NCBI RefSeq assembly: GCF_947507565.1
Contig: NC_089184.1
Coordinates: 1,612,001-1,676,000 of the forward strand
Source: Oscarella lobularis
Taxonomy: Eukaryota; Porifera; Homoscleromorpha; Homosclerophorida; Oscarellidae
Reading direction: 5' to 3'
Length of the DNA stretch: 64,000 nt
A program made the translations under genes and the position numbers. This document shows, one piece after another, positions 41,701-56,700 of the stretch. Under the pieces are notes generated by a model. That model was not told the DNA's origin, did no database searches, and was given only the letters and a program-made list of their open reading frames with translations. The first letter of the stretch is position 1. Each line of letters begins with the position of its first letter.

Positions 41701-44700
41701 GACTCGACGTGTCGCTCCAGTGCACTGCGTCCGGATCGCCGACGCCTGACATCTCGTGGACGAATCCGTTCGGTGTCGTCTCGGAAGCTCCAGATGCCGG
41801 CCTCATTCGCTCTTTCGATTCGTCCAAAGCCGGAACGTACACGTGCACGGCATCGAATTCTCTAGGAACAGACACCGCGTCTATCACTTTGCGACCAGGT
41901 TTGTTTTTGTGAACCTTCACCGTAAATATCTGGTTTTAATATTTTGTTTTCACCTCAGCGTGGGTTTCTATGCAGCGTCCCGCTCCGGGCGATCCGCTTC
42001 GACCGGTTCCAGACACTGATCGCCCGTTTTTACCGGGCAGCGTCGCGGAAATCGTCTCAGGTCGCCGTGCGACGATCGTGCCCGTATTTGATCGTACATT
42101 TGACACCGCCGTGGAGTGGACGCTTCCCGGTGGGCAAAAGTTGGCTCCAGGCGAATCCTTCGATCAAACAACGGTACTGGAGAATGGCACGTTAGTTATT
42201 CGCAACGCTCAATCGAGCGATTCGGGCGACTATGGCGTCGTCGTCACGTTTCAAATTTCGCCAACAGTGAATCGAACGGATTCCGCGACGACTCCACTAA
42301 ACGTCGTTGGTAATTAATTTGTAGACGATAGAAAGTACACTTAGGGAAAAGAGGAATGTTTTAGATGTTGTCGAAGTGGACACGCTTACGACGAGCGTAG
42401 ACGACGTGGAAGTTCCACTAGCATCGGACGGAAGCTTCGGCGCTCAACCGGGTCAAACGTTCACCATTTCCTGTGACGCTACGGGGCAACCTGAACCGAC
42501 GTTTACGTGGTCGAGAGACGGCGTTATTGTCACGGGGGCGGAAGATCGGTACACGATTCGAACGCGACAGGTCGACGATACCTACTTCAGCGAACTGACG
42601 GTGTCCGGCGCGACGGCGGAAGATGCCGGGTCGTATAGCTGTGTCGCGACGAATCAGGGCAGTTCGGGCGGATCGACAGTTACCGTTGAAGTTTCAGGTA
42701 TTCAAATTTGATTCAAAGTTTGGCTAGTTTTTTTTATATTTTTTGAAATTCCTAAATACTTTTTAAGATCTGTTGTATGCTTTCTAATCTGTGTTTCTTT
42801 TCTGTAGATGCTCCTCGCATTAACCGAACTTGTGGGGACTTGGTGAGAGGCGGCGGAAACGTTGTGACGTCTGTTGGTTGTGGGAACGTGGCCCTCACTA
42901 CAAATCCTTTAGAAAGCGTTGAGGTAGCGTGCTCTGCAGACGCTGCAGATGCGACGATCGCCTGGTTCCGAGAGGGCGCGGCAATAGGCAGCACTGGACG
43001 CATTCGAGTATCGGATGGGACTCTACTGATTGGGTCCTTTGAAGCAGGCGATGCCGGTCTCTATATGTGCACCGCATCAAACAGTAACGGTGCTGACGAA
43101 GAGAGTATAGACGTCCGAGAAGCAGGTTGGTCACTTAGTTATAAATCAACCTAAAATTCAAAGTATACTATTTAATTGCTCTTTTGTGTCCAGTTGCTCC
43201 GTCGATTATCAATCCTCAACCGAGCGAGGCAGCTCGTCCACTGACGGATACCGACCAGACGTTTACTGTTGGCAGCGACGTTATGATCGTATCGAACCGA
43301 ACGTTGTCCTTACTCTGTGTCGTCCTGGGAACTCCCTTGCCGGAGGTGACGTGGCAGTCGCCATCTGGTCTCCGATTGCAGCCGGGTCAGTCCGCCGATA
43401 GCGGAAGAATAAGCGTCAGTGATGACGGCACACTCGTAATTCGTCGAGTTGCTGAAAGCGACGAAGGATCTTATTCGTGTACAGCGTCGAGTTTTGCTGC
43501 GACGACGACGAGAAGTTCCGCAGTCAGTGTCAAAAGTAAGAAACAAGCGTCACAGACGCCTAAAATAAAAGACAATCTCTATTTCCTATATAGCTGCTCC
43601 TTCATTCACTACTTTGCCCAGCGACGGCGTGAGTGTCAACGGCAATCCGATTGGACCGGTCGATCCGGGCTCGTCCGTGCCGTCTCTTGTCGGAGATTCT
43701 ATTTCCATTGACTGTGCCGCCACCGGTGATCCATTGCCAACAATCTCTTGGCTCGCGAACGGTTCTCCAGTCGTAACGGGCGATCGTCTCACTGTCAACT
43801 CTGCTTCGGGTCGACTGACAATTGCGAGCGTTGAAGTGGGCGACCAAGGCACTTACACTTGCGTCGCTTCAAACGACGTCGGGCAGAAGAGATCGTCGGT
43901 CGAGCTCGCCGAACCAGGTGCGAGAGATTTTAAATTTTCTGAGCAAATATTGACGTTGTTTTGTAGAGCCAAAGATAGCGCCCCAGTTCGTCGTCGATCC
44001 TGCGGCACCCGTTGAAGATCCGGCCGGCACTTGGACGCTGAGCGTCGGACAGAATGCCAACGTAGACGAAGGCGATCGAGTCGTCGTGAACTGTAAAGCG
44101 AACGGCAGACCAGCTCCGACTGTCACTTGGTTCCGCTCTCAGAATGGAATGCGAACGACGTTAACGGAGCAGGTGAATCTATTCAGACGGCAGTGAGCTA
44201 TAGAGTATATTTAATACGTTGCCTCTTTTATGTGACGAAGGTGAATGACGACGGAAGTCTTGTTTTCAATAGCTTTGGGGCCGCCGACGCGGGCACGTAT
44301 ACGTGCGTCGCTAGTAACGGATTCGGAACTGCGGAGAACTCATCTCAGCTGACCGTTCCTTTGACACGTAATCGCGCACAAGCTTTTATTACACCTTAAA
44401 ACGGCTCTCTTTGCATTTTCTAGCCGTTCCGCCAAGTTTTGAAACTCCGTCAGCGACCGACTTGAATACCGTTGCTGGTCAGCCACTGTTTGCTGGCCAG
44501 ATGGCGACGATCCGGGTCGGTTGCGCCGTGACTGGCGTTCCATTGCCGACCGTCGTGTGGAGGCGAAATGGCGTCGTTTTGCCTTCGCCTTTGTATCCAA
44601 ATATCACAATCAGAAACGACGGTCCGGGAGAAAGAACAATGATTATAGCATCGTCTCTGACTATAACATCATTGGGACCAGAGATAGACTTCGCTGAGTA

Positions 44701-47700
44701 CAACTGCACGGGAACGAGTTCTGTTGGTTACACGTGGCAATCTGCTTCAATTTTTTTCGGTAAATATTATATTTTTACGCCCTTCCTTCTCTTTGGTTAT
44801 TCGAAGTTTTTTTTTGTAGCGCCACTACGGGGAGAACAATCTGTAGTGCCGCCTTTCGTTGCCAATGCTACTGCTACGGATTTAAATGGAGTCATTGGCT
44901 CCGTGATCATTGCCTCGCCTGGATCAACTGTTCGCGTTGGCTGCCCCTTCGTCGGCGTACCGTCTCCCATTGTGACATGGTTCCATAGCGGAACGGAGTT
45001 GCCGTCGCCGTTGTTCAGCCGCGTGTCGCTCAGAAACGACACTGATAATACCCTGGTGATTGAAAACGCTCAGAAGGAAGACGAAGGATACTACGAATGC
45101 CAAGCACTGAACACCGTTGGCGGAAATAACGGCTCCGCCTATGTTGCCATTCAAGGTAAATAGTAGAAGGAACGACGCTTCTAAAATAGTAACTTGACAT
45201 TTCGTGTCTAGATTTGGGCGAAGCGGCTAAAATCGTACCCGATGCCAGCCCCGCTCGTCGAACGGTGCTACCAAGTGGCGTGATTTCAGTAGACGTCGCG
45301 ATTGGATCGGCGCCGGTGGACGTTAGTCCAACGTGGGAGGTCACGATTCGATGCAATGCAACGGGAACGGAGGAAATTTTTTACTCGTGGCCGCGTCCAG
45401 AGGATCCCACAAAAACCGTTCCCCTGCTGAGAGACCGACCTGAGCTCAATCGAGCCGTTCGCGACGACGGCTCGCTCTACTTTCGAAGTCTCGGAGGAAG
45501 GCAGATCGTAGATTACACGTGCATGGTCCGCAATGCGGCAGGCAGTGACAGCGCAACAATACGACTCAACCGAATACGTATGTGTTCATACTTTTCCTCT
45601 CGCAATAGAATTAATAATTGATTTTAGAGCCACCGAAGATTGTCGATCCTCCCGACGTTCGACCCGTGCGTCCGGTGCCGGATAGCGATCGCGTCTTCTT
45701 CACGGGACAACGCGGCGCCGAAATCATCGTCGGAAGAACAGCTCTGATCAATTTCACCGTCGTCGAAGAGAGCGACGACAACGAGTTTGAATTCGAATTG
45801 CCGAAGCAAAAAGGCGAACCGAAGCGCGTTCTTCGTCCCGGAGACTCGTACAAAAACGTCGAGTTTTTGACCAGTCAGCAGCTTCGCATCACCAACGCAG
45901 CGTTGGACAACGCCGGAAATTATCGTCTCATCGTCAGAAATTTGGCTCGCCCCGTAAACAGGGACAAGTCCGTCACGAAACTTCGAGTCTACAGTTAGTG
46001 AATTTTGTTGATTGACGTTAGCGTTATTGTATCTGTGTTTGTAGCTCAGCCCGCTGTTGTGACTACCGTCGATTCTGCAGTGACCGTTAATGGAGCTCCT
46101 CAAGCTCCTGAACCCGACGGTTCTATCGCCGCCTTTCCAACCGATACGATATCGTTCCGGTTCGAAGCAAGCGGTGATCCAGCGCCGTCTGTAGTTTGGC
46201 AGCGCGACGGCGTCACGTTGGCAAATCTTCGAGGCAGCGTGTCCATAGCAACCACACAGGGAACGCAATCGACAACGAGTACGTTGACCCTCTTTGACGT
46301 CGGCGCGGGAGACGACGGAAACTACAGAGCAACGGCAGAAAATCCAACCGGAACGACGTCGTCAGACGTCGACCTGATCGTTAGACGTAAGAAATTTAGA
46401 GTACCGGATAAAACATTGTCAGAAGTTTTTTATATTTAAAAAGCGGAGGGTACGGCGAGAATTCTAAGTCGAGAGGCAAACTCACAGCCGTACGAGACGC
46501 CAACGTCCGTGACGGCTTTCATCGGTCAACCGTCGGTGCGAGTCGTCAAAGGAAAAGACTTGAATATCGAAGTGGTCTTAACCGGCGACCCCGCGCCGGT
46601 CGTCACTTGGCAAAAGGACGGGACCCCCGTCGCTTACGACGATCGCATACGACAGCTGCCCGACGGAACGTTGAGCATTCGCAACTTTGCGGCGAGCGAC
46701 GTCGCCAGGTACACCGTCGTCGTGCAAAATAACAAAGGGCAAGACGAGGCGTCAATTGACGTTCAGCTTCCCGTCGCGCCGACGATAGCGGACGGTCCGA
46801 CCGACGCTCCAACGCCCGCTCCCGATGGGGATGCTGTCGGCTATGCCGGACAAGACGTCAGCGTGTATCTCGGTCGAACACTTCAATTGGACGCCGACGT
46901 GCAAGGCATTCCCGATCCGTCCGTCGTATGGCGATTGCCGTCGGGAGAGCGAATTTCGACTGGCACGAGCAGTGGCCGATTTACCGTGCTTCCGAGCAAT
47001 AGTCTCGTCGTGAGGGACGTTCAGCCGCGGGACGCTGGAAGATACAGGATCATCGCTACCAATCCGGCCGGCATTGCACGAAAACGATCTCGCGTTACTG
47101 TTCTTGGTATGTCTATGACGAAAGTTACAATCGGAGAATTTATTACGTTTTGTTTTTTACAGAGGAACCGGTTGTCTATCGTGAAATTTCCGATTCGATT
47201 AGTATTGACGGGCAGGCGATTGTGCCGTCGTCTGGCGGCGTCGTTCGCGCTCCACAAGGTTCCCAGATCGTCGTCAACGGATTCGTCTTCGGAGCGACTC
47301 AACTAACGTGGCAAAAGGACGATCTTCCGCTTCCGGACAACCCCCGCTACATCGTCCAATCAATTGGAAGCGGCAGAAGCCGTCTGATCATAGCCAACGC
47401 TCAGAACTCGGATGCGGGCAAGTACACGCTCGTCGGACAAAGCGACGTTGGCACTCAAACGTCTTCCGTTAACTTGGAAATCACTCGTGAGTACTTGAGT
47501 AAAAATTTTGGTACTAGTACTATTTTTTTGCGCAGCTGTCGGCACGCCGAGCATATCGAGACAGCCGGACGTTGCACCGGTTGTCACGGAGCAAGGAATC
47601 GTTGTTCGCTTTGGAAGAAATTCGGTGGCCGTCGGCGGTGGTCAAACGCTTCGAATTCAAGTTTCGACGACGACGGCGGCAAATCTTCGTCCGACATACG

Positions 47701-50700
47701 AATGGCGAAAGGACGGCAATCCTCTTCAGCCAAGCAACCGAATATTCTTGGGCGCCGACGGGACGCTTGAGATACGGAATTTCCAAAGCAGCGATGCAGG
47801 AACGTATACGATCGTAGCGACGAATTCGGTCGGCTCAGATAGTGATGACATCCAGGTCACCTTGGCACGTAAGTAGTCAAAACATGTTGTTATTAATTTC
47901 GGAAAGAATTTTTTTCCTACCAGAACAACCTACCATAACGCCGGGAGTTGTTCGTCCAACGGAACGTCCGCTGCCGAACACAGATCAATCTTATGATGTC
48001 AATCAACCGACGTCCGACGTTGTCAGAGGACGAACGCTCTATCTGGACGTCGTCACTTCGGGTCGACCTGGAGAGAGCGTCACGTGGCGTCTTCCGTCCG
48101 GACGACGCCTTCGAACGGGCGAAACGTTTGGTCGATTCACCGTCTTCAGTAACGGAACGTTGAGAATTGTCGACGCTCAGCCGCAGGACTCTGGCTCCTA
48201 TGAAGTGATCCTGAGCAGCCCAGGCGGCGAAGCAACCCAGGCATCCGACGTGAAAATATTCGGTAAAAATGTCTCTCAACGAATCTGTTTTTTTTTTATT
48301 TTTATTTTCTAGTTCCTTTATCTGCTGGCCGTCCTCTTCTTGATTCCGTCTTTTCCGACGATCGTCGCGCGGTTCCGTCGACGGCGGGCAGCACTGTAAC
48401 CGTTCGCTTGACAAGCCGCGTGGCTATGGAGGCGACGTTCTTCTGCTTTCCGGCTCCCACTGTGTCGTGGACGTTCAACGGCGACCCCGTCATGGAGACG
48501 GATCGCGTGAGAATTGTCACGACGACGGTCGGCGAGAAGACGACGAGTCAATTGCTGATCGGCCGCGCCGAACCGGGCGATGAAGGGACGTACGTGGCGA
48601 CGGCGAAAGTGGCCGACTCCGATGCGTCTGTATCGACGGCGCCAATATCGGAGACAATGCGTCTGAAAGTTTCAGGTACAAAATGATATTGGCCGATGAT
48701 GCCTTACATCTAAAGCTTTTTTTTGTTTTTTTAGTCGAAGGATTTCCCGTGATAAATAGGCTACCTAATAAACCTGATCGTGTTCGAGGCTCGATCTATT
48801 ACACCACAATCGGTCGTCCTGACGTCGTCGCTTTGGCGGACGAAATCGTTAGAATCGCTTGTACGGCAGCGGGAAAACAGCCGTTGACTATCACATGGGA
48901 AACGGACGCTCCCAACGCGAGAGACATCGGAAACGGCGTTTTGGAAGTCGTTGGCGCGACGAGCGAGGAGACTTTCCGCTGCGTTGCAACTAACGTGGAA
49001 GGCGTAGACGAAGAGGAGATCACCGTTTTCCCCGCAGGTAAAAATTTCGCAGAAATTTGTCTAAATTAGCCGATCTTTAATCTTTGCAGTTGTCCCCGTG
49101 TTGAATCGGCCGGCGCCTGTCGATCCCTATCGACCCCTTCCCGACGAAGATTTGACTTACGACGTCGCTCCCGGTCAAATAGTAGAAATTCGCAGTGGTC
49201 GAACCGTGACGGTTGTTCCTTCGGCGGAAGGACGACCTACACCGGACATTTTGTGGGTAACGCCGAACGGGCAACGTCTTCAACCTGGCGATTCGTTTGG
49301 ACGAGTGAGCGTCTTGCCAGACGGTCCGCTGCGAATTGTGGATGCCACTACGGCAGACAAAGGAACGTATCGAGTCGTCGCGACCAGTCGAGCCGGAACG
49401 GATGCGCAAGACGTCGACGTAGTCGTTTATCCGCCGGTTGAATTGACTGTCGTACCAGGAGAGAACGTAGTTGTCGACAGAGTGCCGATACGCCCGACCG
49501 ATAATGAGTCTTTCTTTGTGAAAGAGAACTCCGAGTTGGTTATCACTTGTGGAATCAATGGAGTACCAAGCGAAGGTATTGAGTGGCTCATCCATGGAGA
49601 GTCGGCAAGATCTTCGTCTACTGACGGTTTGATGATCGCGCCGACGCCGGCCGGCAGTCAACTGACGCTGAAAAGCGTTCAGTTGAGCGACGCCGGCTCG
49701 TACGTTTGCAGCGGCGGAGACGCGACCGACAGTACCGGATTTCAGGTGGACGTCGTCGTAATTCCGTCTGACAGTGCAACAATCGAAAGGCGACGCGATG
49801 TGGCGATAACGCGTACGTCTACTGAGGTCACGTCGCCAGTGTCTGTATCTGAAATTTTCGTCTCAAAGAAGCAAGACCTCGTCATTTATTGTCGCTCTTC
49901 GGGAGCCGATTCGATCACTTGGATGAAGAACGGAGCTCCTTTGACAAGCGGTGGCCGAACTTCGATACAACCGGACGGAACTTTGAGAATTTCTCAAGTG
50001 GAATCGAGCGACTTTGCCACGTACAAGTGCACCGTGACCAAAGGATTTCAACAAGACATGCAAACGACGACGGTCGTTGAATCGACGATGCCAGTTATAC
50101 CGGAGCCGCAGCCGATTTCGCCGTCGCGTCCGCTACCAGACGGCGACGTCACGCGCACGGCTGGTCAAACGAGTGAAGTGACGGTATATCGTACGGCCTT
50201 TATTGACTTACCCTTCTCTGGGCGTCCTTTGGGCGACGTCAAATGGATTCTGACGGATGGCCGAACGTTGATTCCGGGACAGACGGACGGCCGATTTACT
50301 GTCTTTGAGAATGGAACGTTGAGAATAAGAAATGTTCAACCGGAAGATGCGGGTTCGTATCGCGTCAGCGTATCCAACGTCGTCGGCGAATCTAGTCGAA
50401 ATACGGAAGTTGTGACTTATCGTCCGGCAAGAATAACGACGGAAGCGTTCGAAACGGTTGTCGTTGACGACGTGCCAACGTCGGCGTCGCCGTCAAAGCC
50501 GGTTATTGTTCGGCGCGGCGGAACGATTTCTTTCGAAGGCAGAGCAAGCGGAACGCCTCAACCGATCATACGATTTTTGAAAGACGGTATAGCAATTGAG
50601 CCCTCAGATCGAATAGTCGTTGATACGACGCCGACGGGAGGCCGAATCACGGTACGAAATGCATCTCCCGACGACAACGGCCGATACACGTTTGTTGCTG

Positions 50701-53700
50701 AGAACCCAAGCGGCGTAGTGGTGTCGTCAATCGACGTCGAAGTGACGGACACCGACGCACAACCCGTTATCGTTCGACGTAAAGGTCAACCAACGGACGA
50801 CGGGAAGACGGTGACGGCGACGATAGGTCAAAAGACGACGGTCAACGTCGGCGCATCGCAGGATCTCGTATTGAATTGCAGTGCAATAGCAACGACCGAA
50901 GTAATGTTCGTTTGGGAAAAGGACGGCGAAATTATACTGCCGAACGGTCGCCCGGAGATAAGTACCAACGGGCAAACGCTTACGTTACGGAACGTGCAGA
51001 ACGCCGATGCCGGCCGGTACGTGTGCCGTGCGATGACCGATGACGGCACCGATAGCGAATCCATTACCGTCCAAATTACATCCGAGCCCGAATTTGGGGA
51101 CGCGTCGTCGACGGCTCGTCAGGCGCCGCAAACAGGCGACACGACGTTTGAAATAGGTCAAGCTATCGACGTTGTGATGGGAAGTACAGTTCGCATTCGG
51201 TCGCCTATCTTCGGTCGTCCGACGCCGTCGGTCACGTGGATTCTTCCGTCCGGTCGCACGCTGGCTCCCGGCGAACGCTTCGATCAATTTCAAGTTCTCG
51301 ACAACGGGACTCTCGTTATTGACGATATCAGAACGGGAGACGCCGGTTCGTACACCGTATCGGCGACGAGCAGTCTGGGCGAAACAACGTCGACGTCAGT
51401 CGTCACAGTCTACGTTCGACCTCGTCTGACGTCGACGTTTGTATTAGACGGGGTCGCGGTTAAAGACAGCTTTGGCAATCGGCAAGTATTTCCAGATAAC
51501 AACGACGTTGTCCTCGTTGAAATCAGTTCCACAATTGCGTTACCATGTACCGCCTCCGGTCTGCCGCTGCCGTCCGTTCGAGTTCTCCGCGACGGCGACG
51601 TTATTCCAATCGGCGGTCGCTATTCGCTTCGCAATATCGACGGCGGTCGAGGGATTGAACTTGTGATCGCAGACGTCAACGACGACGACGCAGGCACGTA
51701 CACTTGCGTTGCGGAAAATGATGCAGGCGCAACAACATCATCGGTAGTGGTGCGCTTATCGGAAAGCGGTGCTCCAAGCATCAATCGCCTTCCGAACAGA
51801 GAACCGCGCGTAACCGAAGACACGACGATCGCTGACGTGGGCCGACGCCGCGTTGAAGTCGACTTGGGAAGTCGGCTTACGCTTTTGTGCACTGCACTTG
51901 GTTCTTCAACGACTGTTAGTTGGTATCGATTTGGAAAGCTCGTCCGGATGAACAACCATTTTCAACTTTCGTCTGACGACGGCTCACTGACGATTACAAA
52001 AGTCGCAGCTCGAGATGCCGGTAATTTTGTCTGCCGCGCGACGAATCCGAACGGGAGAGACGAAGAAGCGATCGAGGTCGTTCCTACGCGACCGCCGAAA
52101 GTGCGACGAAAGCCCGACGGACCTCAGAAACCGCCTGGCGTCAACGAAGTCGTCATATCTCCCGGCGTACCGGGAGTATTCAACCCCGGCGAAACTCTAA
52201 TATTCAAAGACGGTACGTACGGCGAGCCTATGCCGTCCGTTACCTGGATCTTACCGTCGGGTCGAAGAATGAACGTCGGTGACAAATTTGATCGATTTGA
52301 AGTTCTCGACGACGGTTCGTTGCGCGTGACTAATGCTACGCCGAGCGACGATGGAGCGTATCGCTTCATCACGACGAGCGTCTCCGGCACAGACGGAAGC
52401 GCTTCTAATGCGGTTTTTGTCGATCCCGTTCAATTGACGATCGGAGCGCGAGACAAGATCACTGTGTCAAATCGAACCGTATCACCGTCGCCAGAAGGCA
52501 CTCTTCGCGTCGATGTCGGATCCGTCTTTTCCATGACTTGTTCAGCGACTGGATCAGCACCCATTGATCTTTCTTTTACGCGCGACGGCACTCTGATCGT
52601 GCCCGGCGGCCGAATTCGCGTCGTTTCAACGGACGATAATACGAAGACGCTAACTATTGAGAACGTGATGCCGGAAGATGTAGGAAACTACGCCTGTGTG
52701 GCTGTGAACAGCGAAAATGCGCAGGAAACGTCTGTCTACGTCGCCGTTGTCGACGGTGCAAAAATAATTCGGGAGCCGACGAAACCGACTGAGGACTTGC
52801 CGGACGGCGGCTTGAAGGTGTTTGTTGGACGAGAAAGCGTAACAGTTGTGCTGGGACAGACGGTCGAAATAATGTGCAATGCTACGGGAATGCCTAATCC
52901 GGCCGTAACGTGGTTGCTGAATGAGGAGCCTGTCGCCGCCTCGGGTCAAGTGAGCCAGTCCGGCGGCACTCTCACGATTCAAAATATCGGACGAAACGAT
53001 TCGGAGATCTACGTTTGCCAGGCCGTTAATAGCGGCGGAAGTGATCGTGAAGACATCCAAGTCTTTGTTACGGAACCACCGGTTATAGCACCAGCCGCTC
53101 CGATCGTCGTCGAACGACCCATCACTGTCGAAGACAAAAGCTTCGACGTTGGTCAAACTGCTGAGGTATCAGAAGGAAAGTCTGTGACTCTTCGCTGCCT
53201 TGCGACGGGAAATCCGACGCCGAGCACGATGTGGCTATTGCCGTCGGGCGACGTCTTGCGGCCGGGAGATTCTGCCGGAAGAGCGAGCGTCGCGCGCGCT
53301 GACGGCTCTCTGACCATACAAAACGCCATGATTTCTGACTCCGGACGATACGAATGCACGGCAACTAACACGGCGGGAACAGATAGCAAAAAATCCGACT
53401 TGACCGTTATAGAACTGCCTGAAGCTCAAGTGACGGTCACCGTCCAATCGCAACCCGTGGATCCGTTGGATCGCACCGTGAAGACTCGACCGCAACAAGT
53501 AACATTGGTTTGCTCGGTGGGAGGAACGCTCGGAAGCAACGCGCAGTGGTTCGTGAATGGCCAAAGAATTGCAAGCGACGATCCGAGAATAACGAGCGAT
53601 TCGAGCAGCAGTACATTGGCTTTTACTCCGACGGCTACGACGAGTGATTCCGGACTGTACACGTGTTTGATAGACACTCCGGGCGGCACTCGGGGATCGT

Positions 53701-56700
53701 CCGTACGAATCGACGTTTCCGACAACATGACTCCGCTGATTATATACGATCCCGAGCCGACGAAACAGACTCCTGATGGCGTTGAAACATCCATTGGAAA
53801 AGACTCGGTCACCGTGTCTCCCGGGGAAATATTGACAATTTCATGCGACGTCGCTGGATCGCCCGAACCGACGATAACTTGGCTCAGAGACGGGGAAACG
53901 ATTACCTCTGGAGGTCGATTCTCTGATGATGGACAAGGCACTTTGGTGGTAAGCAACGTGCAGCGAGATGACGCCGGAACGTACACGTGCACAGCAAACA
54001 ATACGAGAGGCAGCGACAGTGATTCAATCGACGTAAACGTAGCAGGTCAGTAAGAAACAATTGTTCGTTTTAAATACCTAAATATTTCTTTGTAGATCTG
54101 CCTCAGATTGAACAAGCAACGACTGACAAAAGACCACGTCCGCTAATGGATCGAAACTACGTATACACCGTTGGCCAGACGGCCGATGTTCGCTTAGGAA
54201 AAACAGTTTCGTTGCGATGCATTGCAGTTGGAAATCCCGAGCCGCAAGTGAGCTGGATGCTCTCCGACGGGTCGCAAATGGCAATTGGAGAGAGTGTCGG
54301 ACGTGCTCGAGTGTTGCAAGACGGCACTCTTGTCATCAGAAACGCGCAAATTCTGGATTCAGGTGACTATATGTGCACGGCTAGTTCTTCGGTAGGCAGT
54401 GCAAAGTCGACGTCGACAGTCAACGTAGTCGGTAAGGAATTTCGATCAACAACTGATGACTTTTGTCTGATTGACAATTTTAGTTCCTCCCACCCTGAGA
54501 GAGCCTATTTATCAAGGTATAACGGTCGACGGCAACGAGGTGCAACCGTCTCAAACTGGCGAAATTATCATTCGAAATGGCTCGCGAACGGAATACTCCT
54601 GCCAAGCCGAAGGCATTCCGACGCCCGTCATCCGATGGAGTCGAAACGGCGAAGTACTGACGACGTCGAGCAGCGCGGGAGTCGTCACGACGTCGTCGAC
54701 GAGCGAGAGTCGGGTCGTATCGCGACTGACGGTAGAAGAAGCGACAATGTCCGGACGATACGCGTGCGTAGCACAAAACGATTTCGGCAGCGTTTCTTCG
54801 TTCGTCGACGTAACGGTTGTCAATCCTTTTGCTCCCATCATTGACAGAGGGCCTACACCGACGATGGAACAGATTTCGATCGGTCTTCCAGAGTCTTTTG
54901 CTACTCCAGGCTCTTCGGTTACGATCTTATGTAACGCTGCTGGTCTTCCCCCTCCTCTAGTCATCTGGGATAAAAACGGCGTGCCTTTGACGCCGGGTGG
55001 AAATTATCAGCTGTCCGGCAACGTTCTGACAATAAACATGTTCAGTAGGGACGACGTTGCAAGTTACTCTTGCACGGCTACCAACACTGAAGGGCAAGAC
55101 AGGGAAACGATTGCTGTTAAAATGGTTACACCTCCTCGAATCGATCGACCTCGCGCAGTGGAAGAGCCTCCGAAAGACTCGACTCCCAGCACGACGCTGA
55201 CCGTTTCGGTTGGGGAACCCGTTGACGTTTTTCCAGATCAGACGGCCACGATTACGTGCACTGCGAGCGGCGATCCACCGCCGAAAATAGAATGGATATT
55301 GCCGTCGAGCAGCGTCGTTGAGGAAGGCGACACATTGGATCGTTTCTCTGTGAGCGGCGGAGCTTTGACGATAAGAAACGCCAGAGAGAACGACGAAGGA
55401 AATTATCAATGCAGAGCGACAAACGATGGTGGACAAGCGACTGCGACTTCTTCGGTAAACGTTCGCGAATATCTTCCCAACGTGCCATCCACAATTGAAG
55501 TCGAAGTGAATGATCGAACGGTGGTGCCGACGGCCAGCAATACGGTTACCCTTTACGAGGAATCACGTCTCTTATTGAACTGTACTTTTGCGACTGACTC
55601 TCCCGCGAGTATCCGCTGGCTGAAGGACGGCGTTCTGGTGCAAAGCAACTCGGAACGACGTCTCGTGAAGTTCTCCTCGACCAACTCGTACGGTCTGCGA
55701 ATTGCGTCTGCTGCCGGCAGCGACGCCGGCAAGTACTCGTGCGTTCTTGATGACGGATTTTCGAAGACGAGCGAAAGCGTGAATATTATCGTGCAATCGC
55801 TCCAAGCGCCGCTCATCGATCGCAGTCCGCCGGACGCTCCGCCGCAGATGACGTCGCCGACGTCTACTACCGTTTCGATTGGGGTCACGGAAGTGACTGT
55901 CGTTCCCGGAAACGACGTGACCATCACGTGCACGGCGTCCGGAACACCGAATCCCACAATAAGTTGGCAGTCGTCAGACGGCACGAATGTTCCTTCGGAT
56001 TCGTCTGGCAGCCTCACTCTTCGCGACGTGACGGCAGCCGAAGCAATGGCGTATACATGCGAAGCCGTTAACTCAAGAGGAAGAGACGAAGAGACGATAA
56101 TCGTGACACTGGCCGAACCTCCACAGATCCAAAGAAGCGAAGTAGTCGTCACGGAGACTCCAATACCTGACGAGGATCGTAAATACAACGTCGGTCAAAC
56201 GTCTCGCGTGCAAAACGGCCGAACCGTTCGGATCATGTGCATGGCGTCAGGAAGACCCGACGCCGAAATTCGATGGCGAGCAACGTCGACGGGCGTCCAA
56301 TTGCGTGTCGGCGAAACGTCCGGCCGAACTTCGGTTCTTGAAGACGGAACGCTGCAGATTGTCCAAGTGTCGACTAGCGACGAAGGCGACTATGTTTGCA
56401 CAGCGGAAAACACCGCAGGTATGGACGAAGAGACGAGCGAGGTCACTGTTCTCGTTCCGTTGCAACTTAATCGAACACCGACCGTCGTCGACGGCAGTCC
56501 GTCGACGCCGTCTGTGGACGGTTCCGTTACCGTTGTTGAAAACTCGAGAGTTACGCAGCGGTGCAATGTCAGCGGTCGACCTTCCCCGACTCTCGCGTGG
56601 ACGAGAAATGGGGTTCGTCTTCAGAACACGGCTCGCACGGTCATCAATACAGTATCAAGCGGCGACGGACTAACTGTTACAAGCGATCTGACTCTTTTCC

